Source of the DNA: an uncultured Collinsella sp.
Lineage (GTDB): Bacteria; Actinomycetota; Coriobacteriia; Coriobacteriales; Coriobacteriaceae
Direction: 5' to 3'
Length of the DNA: 12,944 nt
Assembly (NCBI GenBank): GCA_900553165.1
Contig: USCN01000020.1
Coordinates: 1 to 12,944, forward strand
The notes under the pieces were generated by a model. It did no database searches, was not told the origin of the DNA, and saw nothing but the letters and a program-made list of their open reading frames with translations. Made by a program: the position numbers and the translations under genes. Shown one piece after another: positions 6,367-12,944 of the stretch. Each line of letters starts with the position of its first letter. Positions within the stretch are counted from its first letter, which is position 1.

Positions 6367-7104
6367 TTATTTTACTGCAAACTCCGGGCTAAATACTACC
6401 CTGCCCAGGCGAACGAGCGTAGAGCCCTCCTCAAGGGCAGGCTCAAAGTCCTCGCTCATGCCGCAGGAAAGCTCAGGCAGGTTCAAATCGGGATGCGCTG
6501 CCTCCAGCTCATCCCTCAGCTCACGAAGCCCCGCAAAGGTGCGGCGTGCCACATCCTTATTCCCCCGGGGCGCCATAGTCATAAGCCCCTGTACGCAAAT
6601 TCCCTCAAGTTCCGCAAGCTCACCCGCGGCGGCGCGAATCTCATCGGGCGAAAAGCCTCCCTTCGACTCCTCACCACTCACATTGACCTCAATGAGCACA
6701 CGCTGGGGGCCGGCGAGCTCGCCTGCCTCAATCTTGCGGACAGCACGGCTCGAGATCGCCTGCGCCAGATGCAGCGAACCCACCGAGTGAATCAGCTCGG
6801 CTGAGCCCAGCACCGCATTGATCTTATTGGTCTGCAGGTTGCCGATCATATCGAAGCGAACCTCGGGCAGCTCCGGATGCTCCGCCAGACCCGTGAGCTT
6901 GCGAACCAGCTCCTGCGGGCGGTTCTCGGCAAAATGGCGATACCCCGCCTGGATGGCGGCAACGGTCTCATCGACACCAACGGTCTTGGACACGGCAATG
7001 AGGCGCGCGGCGTCGTGGGGGCGGCCCGCGCGATCGAGCGCCGCATAAAAACGTTCCAGAATCTGCTCGCGGCGAGCGCGCATCAAGTCCAAATAGTTAT
7101 CCAT
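6367..7104 (-). CDS. yggS: PLP-binding protein YggS/YlmE (PLPBP)
   Basis: The product is a 245-residue cytosolic protein of the YggS/YlmE/PLPHP family, a fold-type III pyridoxal-phosphate carrier that keeps PLP and amino/keto-acid pools in balance and has no known enzymatic activity. The PLP-linking lysine is Lys40 in RLIAVSKT. Other family blocks are GYRHFAENRPQEL, FDMIGNLQTNKI (GxLQxNK), LIEVNVSGEESKGGF, GLMTMAP and the C-terminal phosphate-binding LSCGMSEDFEPALEEGST then LVRLG. GGAGG lies 9 nt before the ATG at 7102-7104; an upstream frame to 7188 would add 28 residues without support. It is normally the neighbour of ylmD. Here the pst-phoU genes separate the two, and a hairpin lies upstream of yggS, so it probably has its own promoter or depends on readthrough. 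Confidence 0.93.
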   Translation of the reverse strand: MDNYLDLMRARREQILERFYAALDRAGRPHDAARLIAVSKTVGVDETVAAIQAGYRHFAENRPQELVRKLTGLAEHPELPEVRFDMIGNLQTNKINAVLGSAELIHSVGSLHLAQAISSRAVRKIEAGELAGPQRVLIEVNVSGEESKGGFSPDEIRAAAGELAELEGICVQGLMTMAPRGNKDVARRTFAGLRELRDELEAAHPDLNLPELSCGMSEDFEPALEEGSTLVRLGRVVFSPEFAVK

Positions 7105-7154
7105 TGCCAATCGCCTCCGCTGACAGCCAAACAAGTAGTCCCATGCTAACGCAA

Positions 7155-7186
7155 GAGCGCGGCCCCGCATGTGCAAGGCCGCGCTC
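7155..7186 (-). terminator. GC-rich hairpin between phoU and yggS
   Basis: GAGCGCGGCC and GGCCGCGCTC are perfect 10-bp complements around a 12-nt loop whose GCA/TGC ends can pair further. On the minus strand only CTTGCGTT follows, so the T-run is weak. It lies 37 nt after the phoU stop. It could be a partial terminator or an mRNA-stabilising hairpin that separates the phosphate genes from the division genes. Confidence 0.55.
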
Positions 7187-7223
7187 ACTTAGGTATTTAC
7201 AATCTTTCGACGAACGGGATTAC

Positions 7224-8081
7224 TTACTCCTCGTCGTCCTCGCCATCGTCCTCATCCTCAAGATGATCGAGCAGGTAGCGAAGACCCTCGCTGACCTCGT
7301 TAGCGGGCACCTTGGCAACGTAGCGAGCGTCGACAGCGGGCCTCATGATAACACCCTCGCCCGAAGGCACGCGCATGCTCTCGAGCTCATCCTCATCAGT
7401 GCGGGCGATATCGCCGGCATTCATACGCTGACCAGTCAACAGGAAAGTCAGACGGCAGGCGGCATCGATGGAAATCGAGGCGATGCGATCGAGGTAGCGC
7501 GAAACCATGATGGCGCGGCGCAGGTCGTCATAGTTGCTGTCGTCGTCCATAAAGTCGCCCGTATCCATACGGTTAAAGGTGCGGAAGAACTTCTCGTAGG
7601 CGGCGTGCACTGGCTCGTCCTCGACGGCCAAGTTGCAGATGATGGACATGTCATTGGTGACGAGCGCAGAAAGCGAAGAGCCCAGCACCTGGTAGACGGC
7701 CTCAGCCTCGGCCTCGACCGTGCCGACAAGCTCCTTGGGCAGCGAGATATCGGCCTTGACCATGTGACGCGTAGCGCGGCAGATCTGGCGAACCTTATCG
7801 GTCATGCGCTGCAGGTTAAAGTCGACGTAGATAATCGTCTGCAGCAAGCGGAAGTCGGAGGCGACCGGCGACTGCGTGGCGATCAGGTTGTAGCAGACGG
7901 CCTCCAGGTTGGCGCAGCGCGCGTCAATCGAAAGCGTGCGCTTCTTGGTCTTGGTGGCGAGCTTGCGGTCGTCGGTCACATAGGCCTTCACGGCATCGTG
8001 GAGGGCCAGATCGACGGCCTCATAGATGCTCAGCATCTCGTGACGGGCCTCGACGAGCTGACGGGAAAACAGTTTGCGCAT
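7224..8081 (-). CDS. phoU: Phosphate-system regulator PhoU
   Basis: The product is a 285-residue cytosolic helical protein. PhoU links the Pst transporter to the phosphate sensor kinase and restrains uptake when phosphate is plentiful. The start is typical (FSRQLVEARHEMLSIYEAVD). The two PhoU three-helix repeats are visible, including DFRLLQTIIYVDFNLQRMTD in the first and RRAIMVSRYLDRIASISIDA in the second (the E/DxxxD-type metal-cluster helices). Residues 220-285 extend beyond the usual 215-235-residue length and end in a strongly acidic tail (EDEDDGEDDEE). GGAG lies 6 nt before the ATG. It is the last gene of the pst run, 92 nt after pstB. No phoR/phoB-type two-component genes are in the window. 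Confidence 0.93.
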   Translation of the reverse strand: MRKLFSRQLVEARHEMLSIYEAVDLALHDAVKAYVTDDRKLATKTKKRTLSIDARCANLEAVCYNLIATQSPVASDFRLLQTIIYVDFNLQRMTDKVRQICRATRHMVKADISLPKELVGTVEAEAEAVYQVLGSSLSALVTNDMSIICNLAVEDEPVHAAYEKFFRTFNRMDTGDFMDDDSNYDDLRRAIMVSRYLDRIASISIDAACRLTFLLTGQRMNAGDIARTDEDELESMRVPSGEGVIMRPAVDARYVAKVPANEVSEGLRYLLDHLEDEDDGEDDEE

Positions 8082-8101
8082 GGTTCACTCCAATCAGTTG
8101 G

Positions 8102-8122
8102 GTGCGGTCATGCCGCCCGCAC
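8102..8122 (-). repeat. Hairpin in the pstB-phoU gap
   Basis: GTGCGG and CCGCAC form a 6-bp stem with a 9-nt loop, 20 nt before phoU. The same 92-nt gap holds a 13-bp palindrome CGGACC-A-GGTCCG (8136-8148). It also holds a 9-bp direct repeat CCGATCAGC (8146-8154 and 8170-8178, the latter across the pstB stop). It could be an mRNA processing or translation-control region; no function is shown. Confidence 0.35.
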
Positions 8123-8173
8123 AGTGAATACACACCGGACCAGGTCCGATCAGCTTGGGACTAGTCGCACCGA

Positions 8174-8977
<804 letters not shown>

Positions 8978-8989
8978 GGGACTCCTTAA

Positions 8990-9895
8990 CTAGCGACGCT
9001 TGCGCGACAGGAAGCGCGCAAACAGGTTGAAGGCCAAAATGATCACCATCAGCAAGAGCGCGGTGCCGTAGGCTGCGTTCATGTTGATGCCGTCGTTGGC
9101 AAGCAGGTACAGATGGACCGTCATGGGGCGGCCGGAATCGAGCGGCGAAATAGGTAGATTGATGGCCTGGCCCATGGTGTAAAGTACAACCGCGGTCTCG
9201 CCAATGGCACGGCCGATGGCAAGGACGATGCCGGTGGCGATGCGGCCAAAGGCGGAAGGAAGCACGATCTTGGAAACGACCTGCCACTTAGTGGCGCCCA
9301 AGCCATATGCGCCCCAACGGATATAGCGCGGCACGGCGCGAATAGCCTCCTCGGTGGTGCGCATGACGATAGGCAGCATCAGAAGCGCCAGCGCCAGGGC
9401 AGCCGAGACCATCGAAAGGCCCAGGCCCATGGCCTCGACAAACAAGGCGTAGCCAAAGAGACCCATAACGATGGAGGGCACCGAGGCCAAAGCATCGGCA
9501 GCATAACGGATGAGCTCGACGACCTTGCCCTGTTTGGCGTACTCGGCCAGATAGACGGCTGCCAGCACAGCGATCGGCGTGCAGATAAGCATGGCGAGCG
9601 CCGTCACATAGACGGTCGAGACGATTGTGGGCCAAATTCCGCCCTCGGCGTTGACGCCCTGGGGCCAACCGAAGATAAAGTCGAGCGAGATATGCGGCAG
9701 CCCATTAATGACCACGTAGGCGATGATAGCGACCAGCACCAGCGTGGTGATGTATGCCGCGGCACGGAACACGCCAAGCATGATCTTGTTGGACAGGTCT
9801 TTGTTGATGCGGCCCTTCTTGCCGTGGGAAAGGGCACGCTTGATGCGCTCGCGCGACGAGGTCGTATCGACCGTCGCGTCAACGGAATCGGACAT
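8990..9895 (-). CDS. pstA: Phosphate ABC transporter permease PstA
   Basis: The product is a 301-residue inner-membrane permease that pairs with PstC to form the phosphate channel. After a hydrophilic, basic N-terminus (about residues 1-40), six or so hydrophobic helices follow. The cytoplasmic EAA loop that docks to PstB is seen as EEAIRAVPRYIRWGAYGLGA followed by TKWQVVSKIVLPSA. The PstA-typical GRAIGETAVVLYTMG comes next and the tail is basic (FLSRKRR). The start is 3 nt after the pstC stop, with a purine-rich GAGGGGG upstream. The length is normal. Confidence 0.96.
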   Translation of the reverse strand: MSDSVDATVDTTSSRERIKRALSHGKKGRINKDLSNKIMLGVFRAAAYITTLVLVAIIAYVVINGLPHISLDFIFGWPQGVNAEGGIWPTIVSTVYVTALAMLICTPIAVLAAVYLAEYAKQGKVVELIRYAADALASVPSIVMGLFGYALFVEAMGLGLSMVSAALALALLMLPIVMRTTEEAIRAVPRYIRWGAYGLGATKWQVVSKIVLPSAFGRIATGIVLAIGRAIGETAVVLYTMGQAINLPISPLDSGRPMTVHLYLLANDGINMNAAYGTALLLMVIILAFNLFARFLSRKRR

Positions 9896-9898
9896 AGC

Positions 9899-10825
9899 CT
9901 ACCCCCTCTTCTTCTTGGAAATCAGACGGACGATGCCCACCAGCATGGCGGAGATAATAAACAGGACCACGCCCATGCCGAACAGAGCCGAGCGGTGCAG
10001 GCCCGAGGAATAGCTCATGTCGAGCGCGATCTGGCTCGTGAGCGTCGAGATGGGGCTCGCAATGCTGTCGGGAATAACCGGGGCGTTACCCACGACCATG
10101 AGCACGGCCATGGTCTCACCGATGGCACGGCCCATACCCAGCACGATGGCATCAACGATACCCAGTTTGGCGGCAGGTAGCACGACCTTATAGATGGTCT
10201 GCCACTTAGTAGCACCCATGGCATACGATGCCTCGCGAATGCCCATGGGAATGGAATTGAGGGCATCGATGGTAAGCGTCGTGATGGTAGGGACGATCAT
10301 GATGGCGAGCACGAACCACGCTGTCAGCGCACCAAAACCAAGACCACCGGTCAGTTGTGCGATAAACGGGCGGATGATGATCATGCCGAAAAAGCCGTAG
10401 ATGATAGAAGGGATGCCGGCCAGCAGGTCGACGGCAGGGCTGATGAGCTTGCGCACGCGCTTGCCGGCGATCTCGACTAGGTACACGGCCGTACCCACAC
10501 CTAGCGGCACGCCCATGGCGAGCGCACCGACGGTCACCAGACCTGAGCCGGCAAGCAGCGACATGATGCCGTAGTGGCCCTCAGAGGGCGCCCACGTAAA
10601 GCTAAAGAATTCCGCCAGACCGATGTCGGTAAAGACGGGCAGCGCCGAGTACGTGGTAAAGACAAAAATCAGGATGACGGTAACGACCGCCAAGAACGCG
10701 CAGGCAAAGAAGATCCACTGCAGCGCCTTCTCCTTGATATAGGTACTGCGCGATACGAGCGCCAGCTCGCGCTTCTTGGGCGTCTGAACATTCTGCTCAG
10801 TCTGGGAGTTTTCCTGTGCTTCCAT
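9899..10825 (-). CDS. pstC: Phosphate ABC transporter permease PstC
   Basis: The product is a 308-residue inner-membrane permease, partner of PstA. A hydrophilic N-terminus (to about residue 33) precedes the first helix (LQWIFFACAFLAVVTVILIF). The region FFSFTWAPSEGHYGIMSLLAGS is typical of PstC, the EAA loop is seen as SIPMGIREASYAMGATKWQT, and GMGRAIGETMAVLMVVGN is the PstC block. The ATG at 10823-10825 lies 1 nt after the pstS stop, and GGGGAG within the last pstS codons gives 8-nt spacing. An in-frame ATG at 10876 would put 17 residues inside pstS and is not favoured. Confidence 0.96.
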   Translation of the reverse strand: MEAQENSQTEQNVQTPKKRELALVSRSTYIKEKALQWIFFACAFLAVVTVILIFVFTTYSALPVFTDIGLAEFFSFTWAPSEGHYGIMSLLAGSGLVTVGALAMGVPLGVGTAVYLVEIAGKRVRKLISPAVDLLAGIPSIIYGFFGMIIIRPFIAQLTGGLGFGALTAWFVLAIMIVPTITTLTIDALNSIPMGIREASYAMGATKWQTIYKVVLPAAKLGIVDAIVLGMGRAIGETMAVLMVVGNAPVIPDSIASPISTLTSQIALDMSYSSGLHRSALFGMGVVLFIISAMLVGIVRLISKKKRG

Positions 10826-10826
10826 G

Positions 10827-11663
10827 CTACTCACTCCCCTTCTCGTCGTTGGTGACGGGGATAAAGCCCGCCTCACGAATCTGCTTGTCCATCTTTTCGG
10901 ACGTCACGTAGTCGATGTAATCCTGCGCCTGCTGCGAAGGCGCACCCTTCACAAAGAAGTAAAGGTCGCGTGAGATGGGATAGCCGCCGCTCGCGACCGT
11001 CTTCTCGGACGCCTCAACATGATTGACCGAGACGGCCTTGACCGAGGTCTTGGCGTTGAGGCTATCGACGAAGCCCAGCGAAATGTAGCCAATGGCACCG
11101 CGCGAACGAGATACCACGTCGCGCACCTGGCCCGTGCCCGAAAGAACGGCCGAGCGGCGATCGAACGGGGTGCCGTCCATCACGATGGTGCGAAAGGCCT
11201 CACGCGTGCCGGACGCCTCATCTCGGTTGATGACCTGAATCCTCAGGTCCTCGCCACCGACTTCTTTCCAGTTGGTGATCTTGCCGGCGTAAATATCGCG
11301 GAGCTGCTCGGTCGAGAGGTTATCGACCGGGTTATCGTCGTTCACGATGACCGCGATACCGTCGTGGGCAATGACGATGGGAGTCAGGCCCAGATCCTGT
11401 TCGTCGGCATTGAGTCCACGGGAGGAGCTGGCGATATCGGCCGTGCCGGCGCTGACGGCCTCGATGCCAGCGGAAGAACCCAAACCGGAAACGAGCACGT
11501 CGATGCCGGTCTCCTCCTTAAAGCCCTCGGCCGCAATCTCGGCGATAGGAAGGCAGGTCGTGGAGCCGGCGACGGTAATGGAAGAGGTAGAAGATCCCGA
11601 AGAACAGGCACACAGCGTAAGCGTTAGCACAGCAGCGCTCAGGGCCGATACGATCTTTCTCAT
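10827..11663 (-). CDS. pstS: Phosphate-binding lipoprotein PstS
   Basis: The product is a 278-residue extracellular phosphate-binding lipoprotein that feeds PstCA. The signal peptide is short (MRKIVSALSAAVLTLTLCAC) with a lipobox ending at Cys20, followed by a Ser-rich tether. Phosphate-binding segments are AGSTT (32-36), GLGSSAGIEAV, IASSSRGL, and RDEASGTREAF with its SGT (147-157). The length is typical for the short PstS type. The start overlaps the pgeF stop as ATGA (11660-11663) and there is no strong Shine-Dalgarno in front, so translation is probably coupled to pgeF. It is the second gene of the run pgeF-pstS-pstC-pstA-pstB-phoU. Confidence 0.96.
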   Translation of the reverse strand: MRKIVSALSAAVLTLTLCACSSGSSTSSITVAGSTTCLPIAEIAAEGFKEETGIDVLVSGLGSSAGIEAVSAGTADIASSSRGLNADEQDLGLTPIVIAHDGIAVIVNDDNPVDNLSTEQLRDIYAGKITNWKEVGGEDLRIQVINRDEASGTREAFRTIVMDGTPFDRRSAVLSGTGQVRDVVSRSRGAIGYISLGFVDSLNAKTSVKAVSVNHVEASEKTVASGGYPISRDLYFFVKGAPSQQAQDYIDYVTSEKMDKQIREAGFIPVTNDEKGSE

Positions 11664-12460
11664 AGCATCACGCCGATCGCAGCATGGCGCCCACAGGTGC
11701 CGTTCTCGTTACGGTAGGAATAAAAGCGGTCATTCTGACGCACAGTCGAAAGCTGGGTATCCACGATATTATCCGCGTCGACACCGACATCTACCAGCGC
11801 CTCGCAAATGGCAGCGGAAAGATTGAGCATGCGAGAGGTGCTCGCATCGATGCACGAGAACTCGGCGGCAAAGCGATCCATGAGTTCCTGGGATACCTCA
11901 TATTCGTCACCCAAGATATGGGGGCCGATATAGGCGGAAACGTCGCTCGCATCGCAGCCGGCAGCATCGCAAAGCGCCTGGCACGCCTTGGCAGAAATAC
12001 GTGCAATCGTGCCCTTCCAACCGGAGTGCACCACGGCAAATCCGCCAGGGGCCACCAGCACCACGGGAACGCAGTCGGCAAAGCAGAGCAGCACGGGCAC
12101 GTTATGCGCCGTACAGACGATGGCATCGCAGCCCTCGGCAATCTGCTCGCGGACGTCCTCAAGGTCATCGGCGCCGTTCGAGGTCACCGCAACGATATGG
12201 TCACCATGGACCTGATTGGGAACGAGCAGGTTGTGCTCGCACTCGGCGGCACCCATAGCCTCGAGCGCGCGACGACGATTTTCTTGAACAGCAAAGGGGT
12301 CATCGCCAACATGCGAGCCCAAGTTGAGTGAGGAGTACGCATCTTCGGAAACGCCACCGGCACGCTCGGTGAAGGCAAAGCGAACATCGGATGTCGCGCC
12401 TTCCACCAACGTAACTCCATCATGGTCGACACGCGAAACGTTGTCCGCACGTGCTGACAT
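11660..12460 (-). CDS. pgeF: Laccase-domain multicopper-like protein PgeF/YlmD
   Basis: The product is a 266-residue cytosolic protein of the YfiH/YlmD/LACC1 family. Family members have been shown to act as purine nucleoside phosphorylases (adenosine or inosine plus phosphate giving base and ribose-1-phosphate) with adenosine deaminase activity. E. coli YfiH also affects peptidoglycan precursor fidelity, hence PgeF. The three zinc/catalytic residues are present: His85 (NQVHGD), Cys130 (FADCVPV) and His145 (VVHSGWKG). The N-terminal FTERAGGVSEDAYSSLNLG and C-terminal FYSYRNENGTCGRHAA blocks also match. The ATG at 12458-12460 has AGGAGG 7-8 nt upstream; a frame to 12481 adds seven residues encoded by the Shine-Dalgarno region and is rejected. 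It is the usual neighbour of ftsZ, but here it also leads the pst genes. Confidence 0.94.
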   Translation of the reverse strand: MSARADNVSRVDHDGVTLVEGATSDVRFAFTERAGGVSEDAYSSLNLGSHVGDDPFAVQENRRRALEAMGAAECEHNLLVPNQVHGDHIVAVTSNGADDLEDVREQIAEGCDAIVCTAHNVPVLLCFADCVPVVLVAPGGFAVVHSGWKGTIARISAKACQALCDAAGCDASDVSAYIGPHILGDEYEVSQELMDRFAAEFSCIDASTSRMLNLSAAICEALVDVGVDADNIVDTQLSTVRQNDRFYSYRNENGTCGRHAAIGVML

Positions 12461-12501
12461 ACTAAAGCCTCCTAATAACACAAGTACGCGGCGTCGCCGC
12501 T

Positions 12502-12524
12502 ACAGCCCGCGTTTATACGGCTGT
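12502..12524 (-). repeat. Inverted repeat in pgeF 5' region
   Basis: ACAGCC (12502-12507) and GGCTGT (12519-12524) are perfect 6-bp complements separated by 11 nt. A 13-bp palindrome, GCGGCG-T-CGCCGC, lies just downstream at 12488-12500. They fall between the candidate PHO box and the pgeF Shine-Dalgarno, so they may fold in the leader mRNA or serve as an operator. Confidence 0.4.
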
Positions 12525-12564
12525 CATACTTCTCTAAAAGGATACCTGCTGCGCTGGAGGCAAT

Positions 12565-12582
12565 CGTAAAGGGAACGTAAAG
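12565..12582 (-). promoter_or_regulatory. Candidate PHO box (11-bp-period direct repeat)
   Basis: On the minus strand CTTTACG occurs twice with exact 11-bp periodicity (CTTTACGTTCC CTTTACG). PhoP/PhoB-family response regulators of Gram-positive bacteria bind tandem direct repeats with 11-bp spacing (for example TTAACA-type in Bacillus, GTTCACC-type in Streptomyces). The site is 105 nt before the pgeF start, downstream of the ftsZ terminator, and at the head of the pst run. CAATC and GATTG flank the pair. The second TTTACG could overlap a weak -35; the -10 (TATCCT near 12539-12544) is poor. Binding is inferred. Confidence 0.45.
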
Positions 12583-12614
12583 AGATTGGAGGTTCTAGTT
12601 TACAAAGTCGAAAT

Positions 12615-12643
12615 AAAAAGGGCGCGTCCATACGGACACGCCC
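12615..12643 (-). terminator. Intrinsic terminator after ftsZ
   Basis: On the minus strand GGGCGTGTCC and GGACGCGCCC form a 10-bp stem (one G-U pair) with a GTAT loop, followed by TTTTTATTT. It lies 26 nt after the ftsZ stop and should separate the ftsZ transcript from the pgeF-pst operon. Confidence 0.9.
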
Positions 12644-12669
12644 CTGTGCACAACAATGCAAAGAACGAC

Positions 12670-12944
12670 TTAGAAGCTACCGCGCTTCAGGAAGTCGGGA
12701 AGCTCGAACTGATCGTTGCCGAAGTTAGGAAGCTCGGTGCCACCGACGTTGCGGGTCGGAGCGGCCTGAGCCGGGCTCGTGGCAGGAGCGGTGCGCTGCG
12801 GCTCAGCGGAGGCAGCGGCCTTGCTCTGAGACTGCTGAGCAGCAAAGAGCTCGTCCTGACGGTTGACGTTGGAGTCGGAGAAGCCCGTAGCGATGACGGT
12901 GATACGCACCTGATCGCCCAGGGACTCGTCGACAACGGTACCGA
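12670..12944 (-). CDS. ftsZ: Cell division GTPase FtsZ, C-terminal end
   Basis: The frame is open to the window edge, and about 90 residues are visible. They begin with the end of the C-terminal domain (GTVVDESLGDQVRITVIATGF, the family's last beta-strand block). A disordered linker rich in Gln, Ala, Ser and Pro follows (about 45 residues). It ends in the conserved C-terminal peptide as FELPDFLKRGSF, which binds membrane anchors such as SepF. The GTPase domain lies outside the window. FtsZ forms the cytokinetic ring, and its partner SepF is encoded in the same window. The transcript ends at the terminator 12615-12643. Confidence 0.95.
   Translation of the reverse strand, partial: GTVVDESLGDQVRITVIATGFSDSNVNRQDELFAAQQSQSKAAASAEPQRTAPATSPAQAAPTRNVGGTELPNFGNDQFELPDFLKRGSF

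Noticed and set aside
5578..6804. Long plus-strand open frame of 408 codons
   Set aside because: It is antisense to sepF and yggS, which have clear families, starts and ribosome sites; the translation is Arg/Ala-rich shadow sequence of a high-GC gene.
12521..12528. CTGTCATA, half of an E. coli-type pho box
   Set aside because: Only one half-site is present, on the plus strand and without a second copy; the 11-bp direct repeat nearby fits Gram-positive sites better.

Overview
The window is chromosomal DNA from a high-GC bacterium, most likely an actinobacterium of the Coriobacteriia (Collinsella-like). This rests on SepF, YggT and DivIVA beside ftsZ, C-ending codon use and actinobacterial-looking protein sequences. 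It is a judgement from the sequence alone, not a database match. No rRNA, tRNA, CRISPR array or transposase gene was seen.

Left part (1-1572, minus strand): the N-terminal part of an unrecognised Lys/Arg-rich then Glu/Ala-rich protein; a Bax-inhibitor-1/YccA-family membrane protein whose transcript ends at a UUCG-tetraloop terminator; and a small unrecognised protein. Middle part (1823-4377, plus strand): a PiT-type phosphate transporter with its DUF47/PhoU-like partner; a 120-bp palindromic element with a perfect 26-bp inverted repeat; a short degenerate-repeat tract; and a nitroreductase-family gene whose codon use changes sharply along its length. Two terminators lie back to back at 4425-4518, where the strands converge.

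Right part (4545-12944, minus strand; in transcription order from the right edge): ftsZ (C-terminal end) and its terminator, a 5' region with a candidate PHO box, pgeF (ylmD), pstS, pstC, pstA, pstB, phoU, a hairpin, yggS (ylmE), sepF, yggT (ylmG), divIVA. In Gram-positive bacteria ftsZ-ylmD-ylmE-sepF-ylmG-divIVA is a familiar cell-division gene order. Here a complete high-affinity phosphate-uptake operon sits between ylmD and ylmE. pgeF and pstS overlap by 4 nt (ATGA), so pgeF appears to be the first gene of the phosphate operon.

The window therefore holds both a low-affinity (Pit plus DUF47) and a high-affinity (PstSCAB plus PhoU) phosphate system, and the division genes YggS, SepF, YggT and DivIVA. 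The points most worth a second look are the pst insertion and pgeF-pstS coupling, the 11-bp-period direct repeat upstream of pgeF, the absence of any ATG/GTG/TTG start for full-length yggT (an AUC codon has the best Shine-Dalgarno spacing), the long palindrome, and the mosaic codon use of the nitroreductase gene. I did not find a clearly novel multi-gene system.
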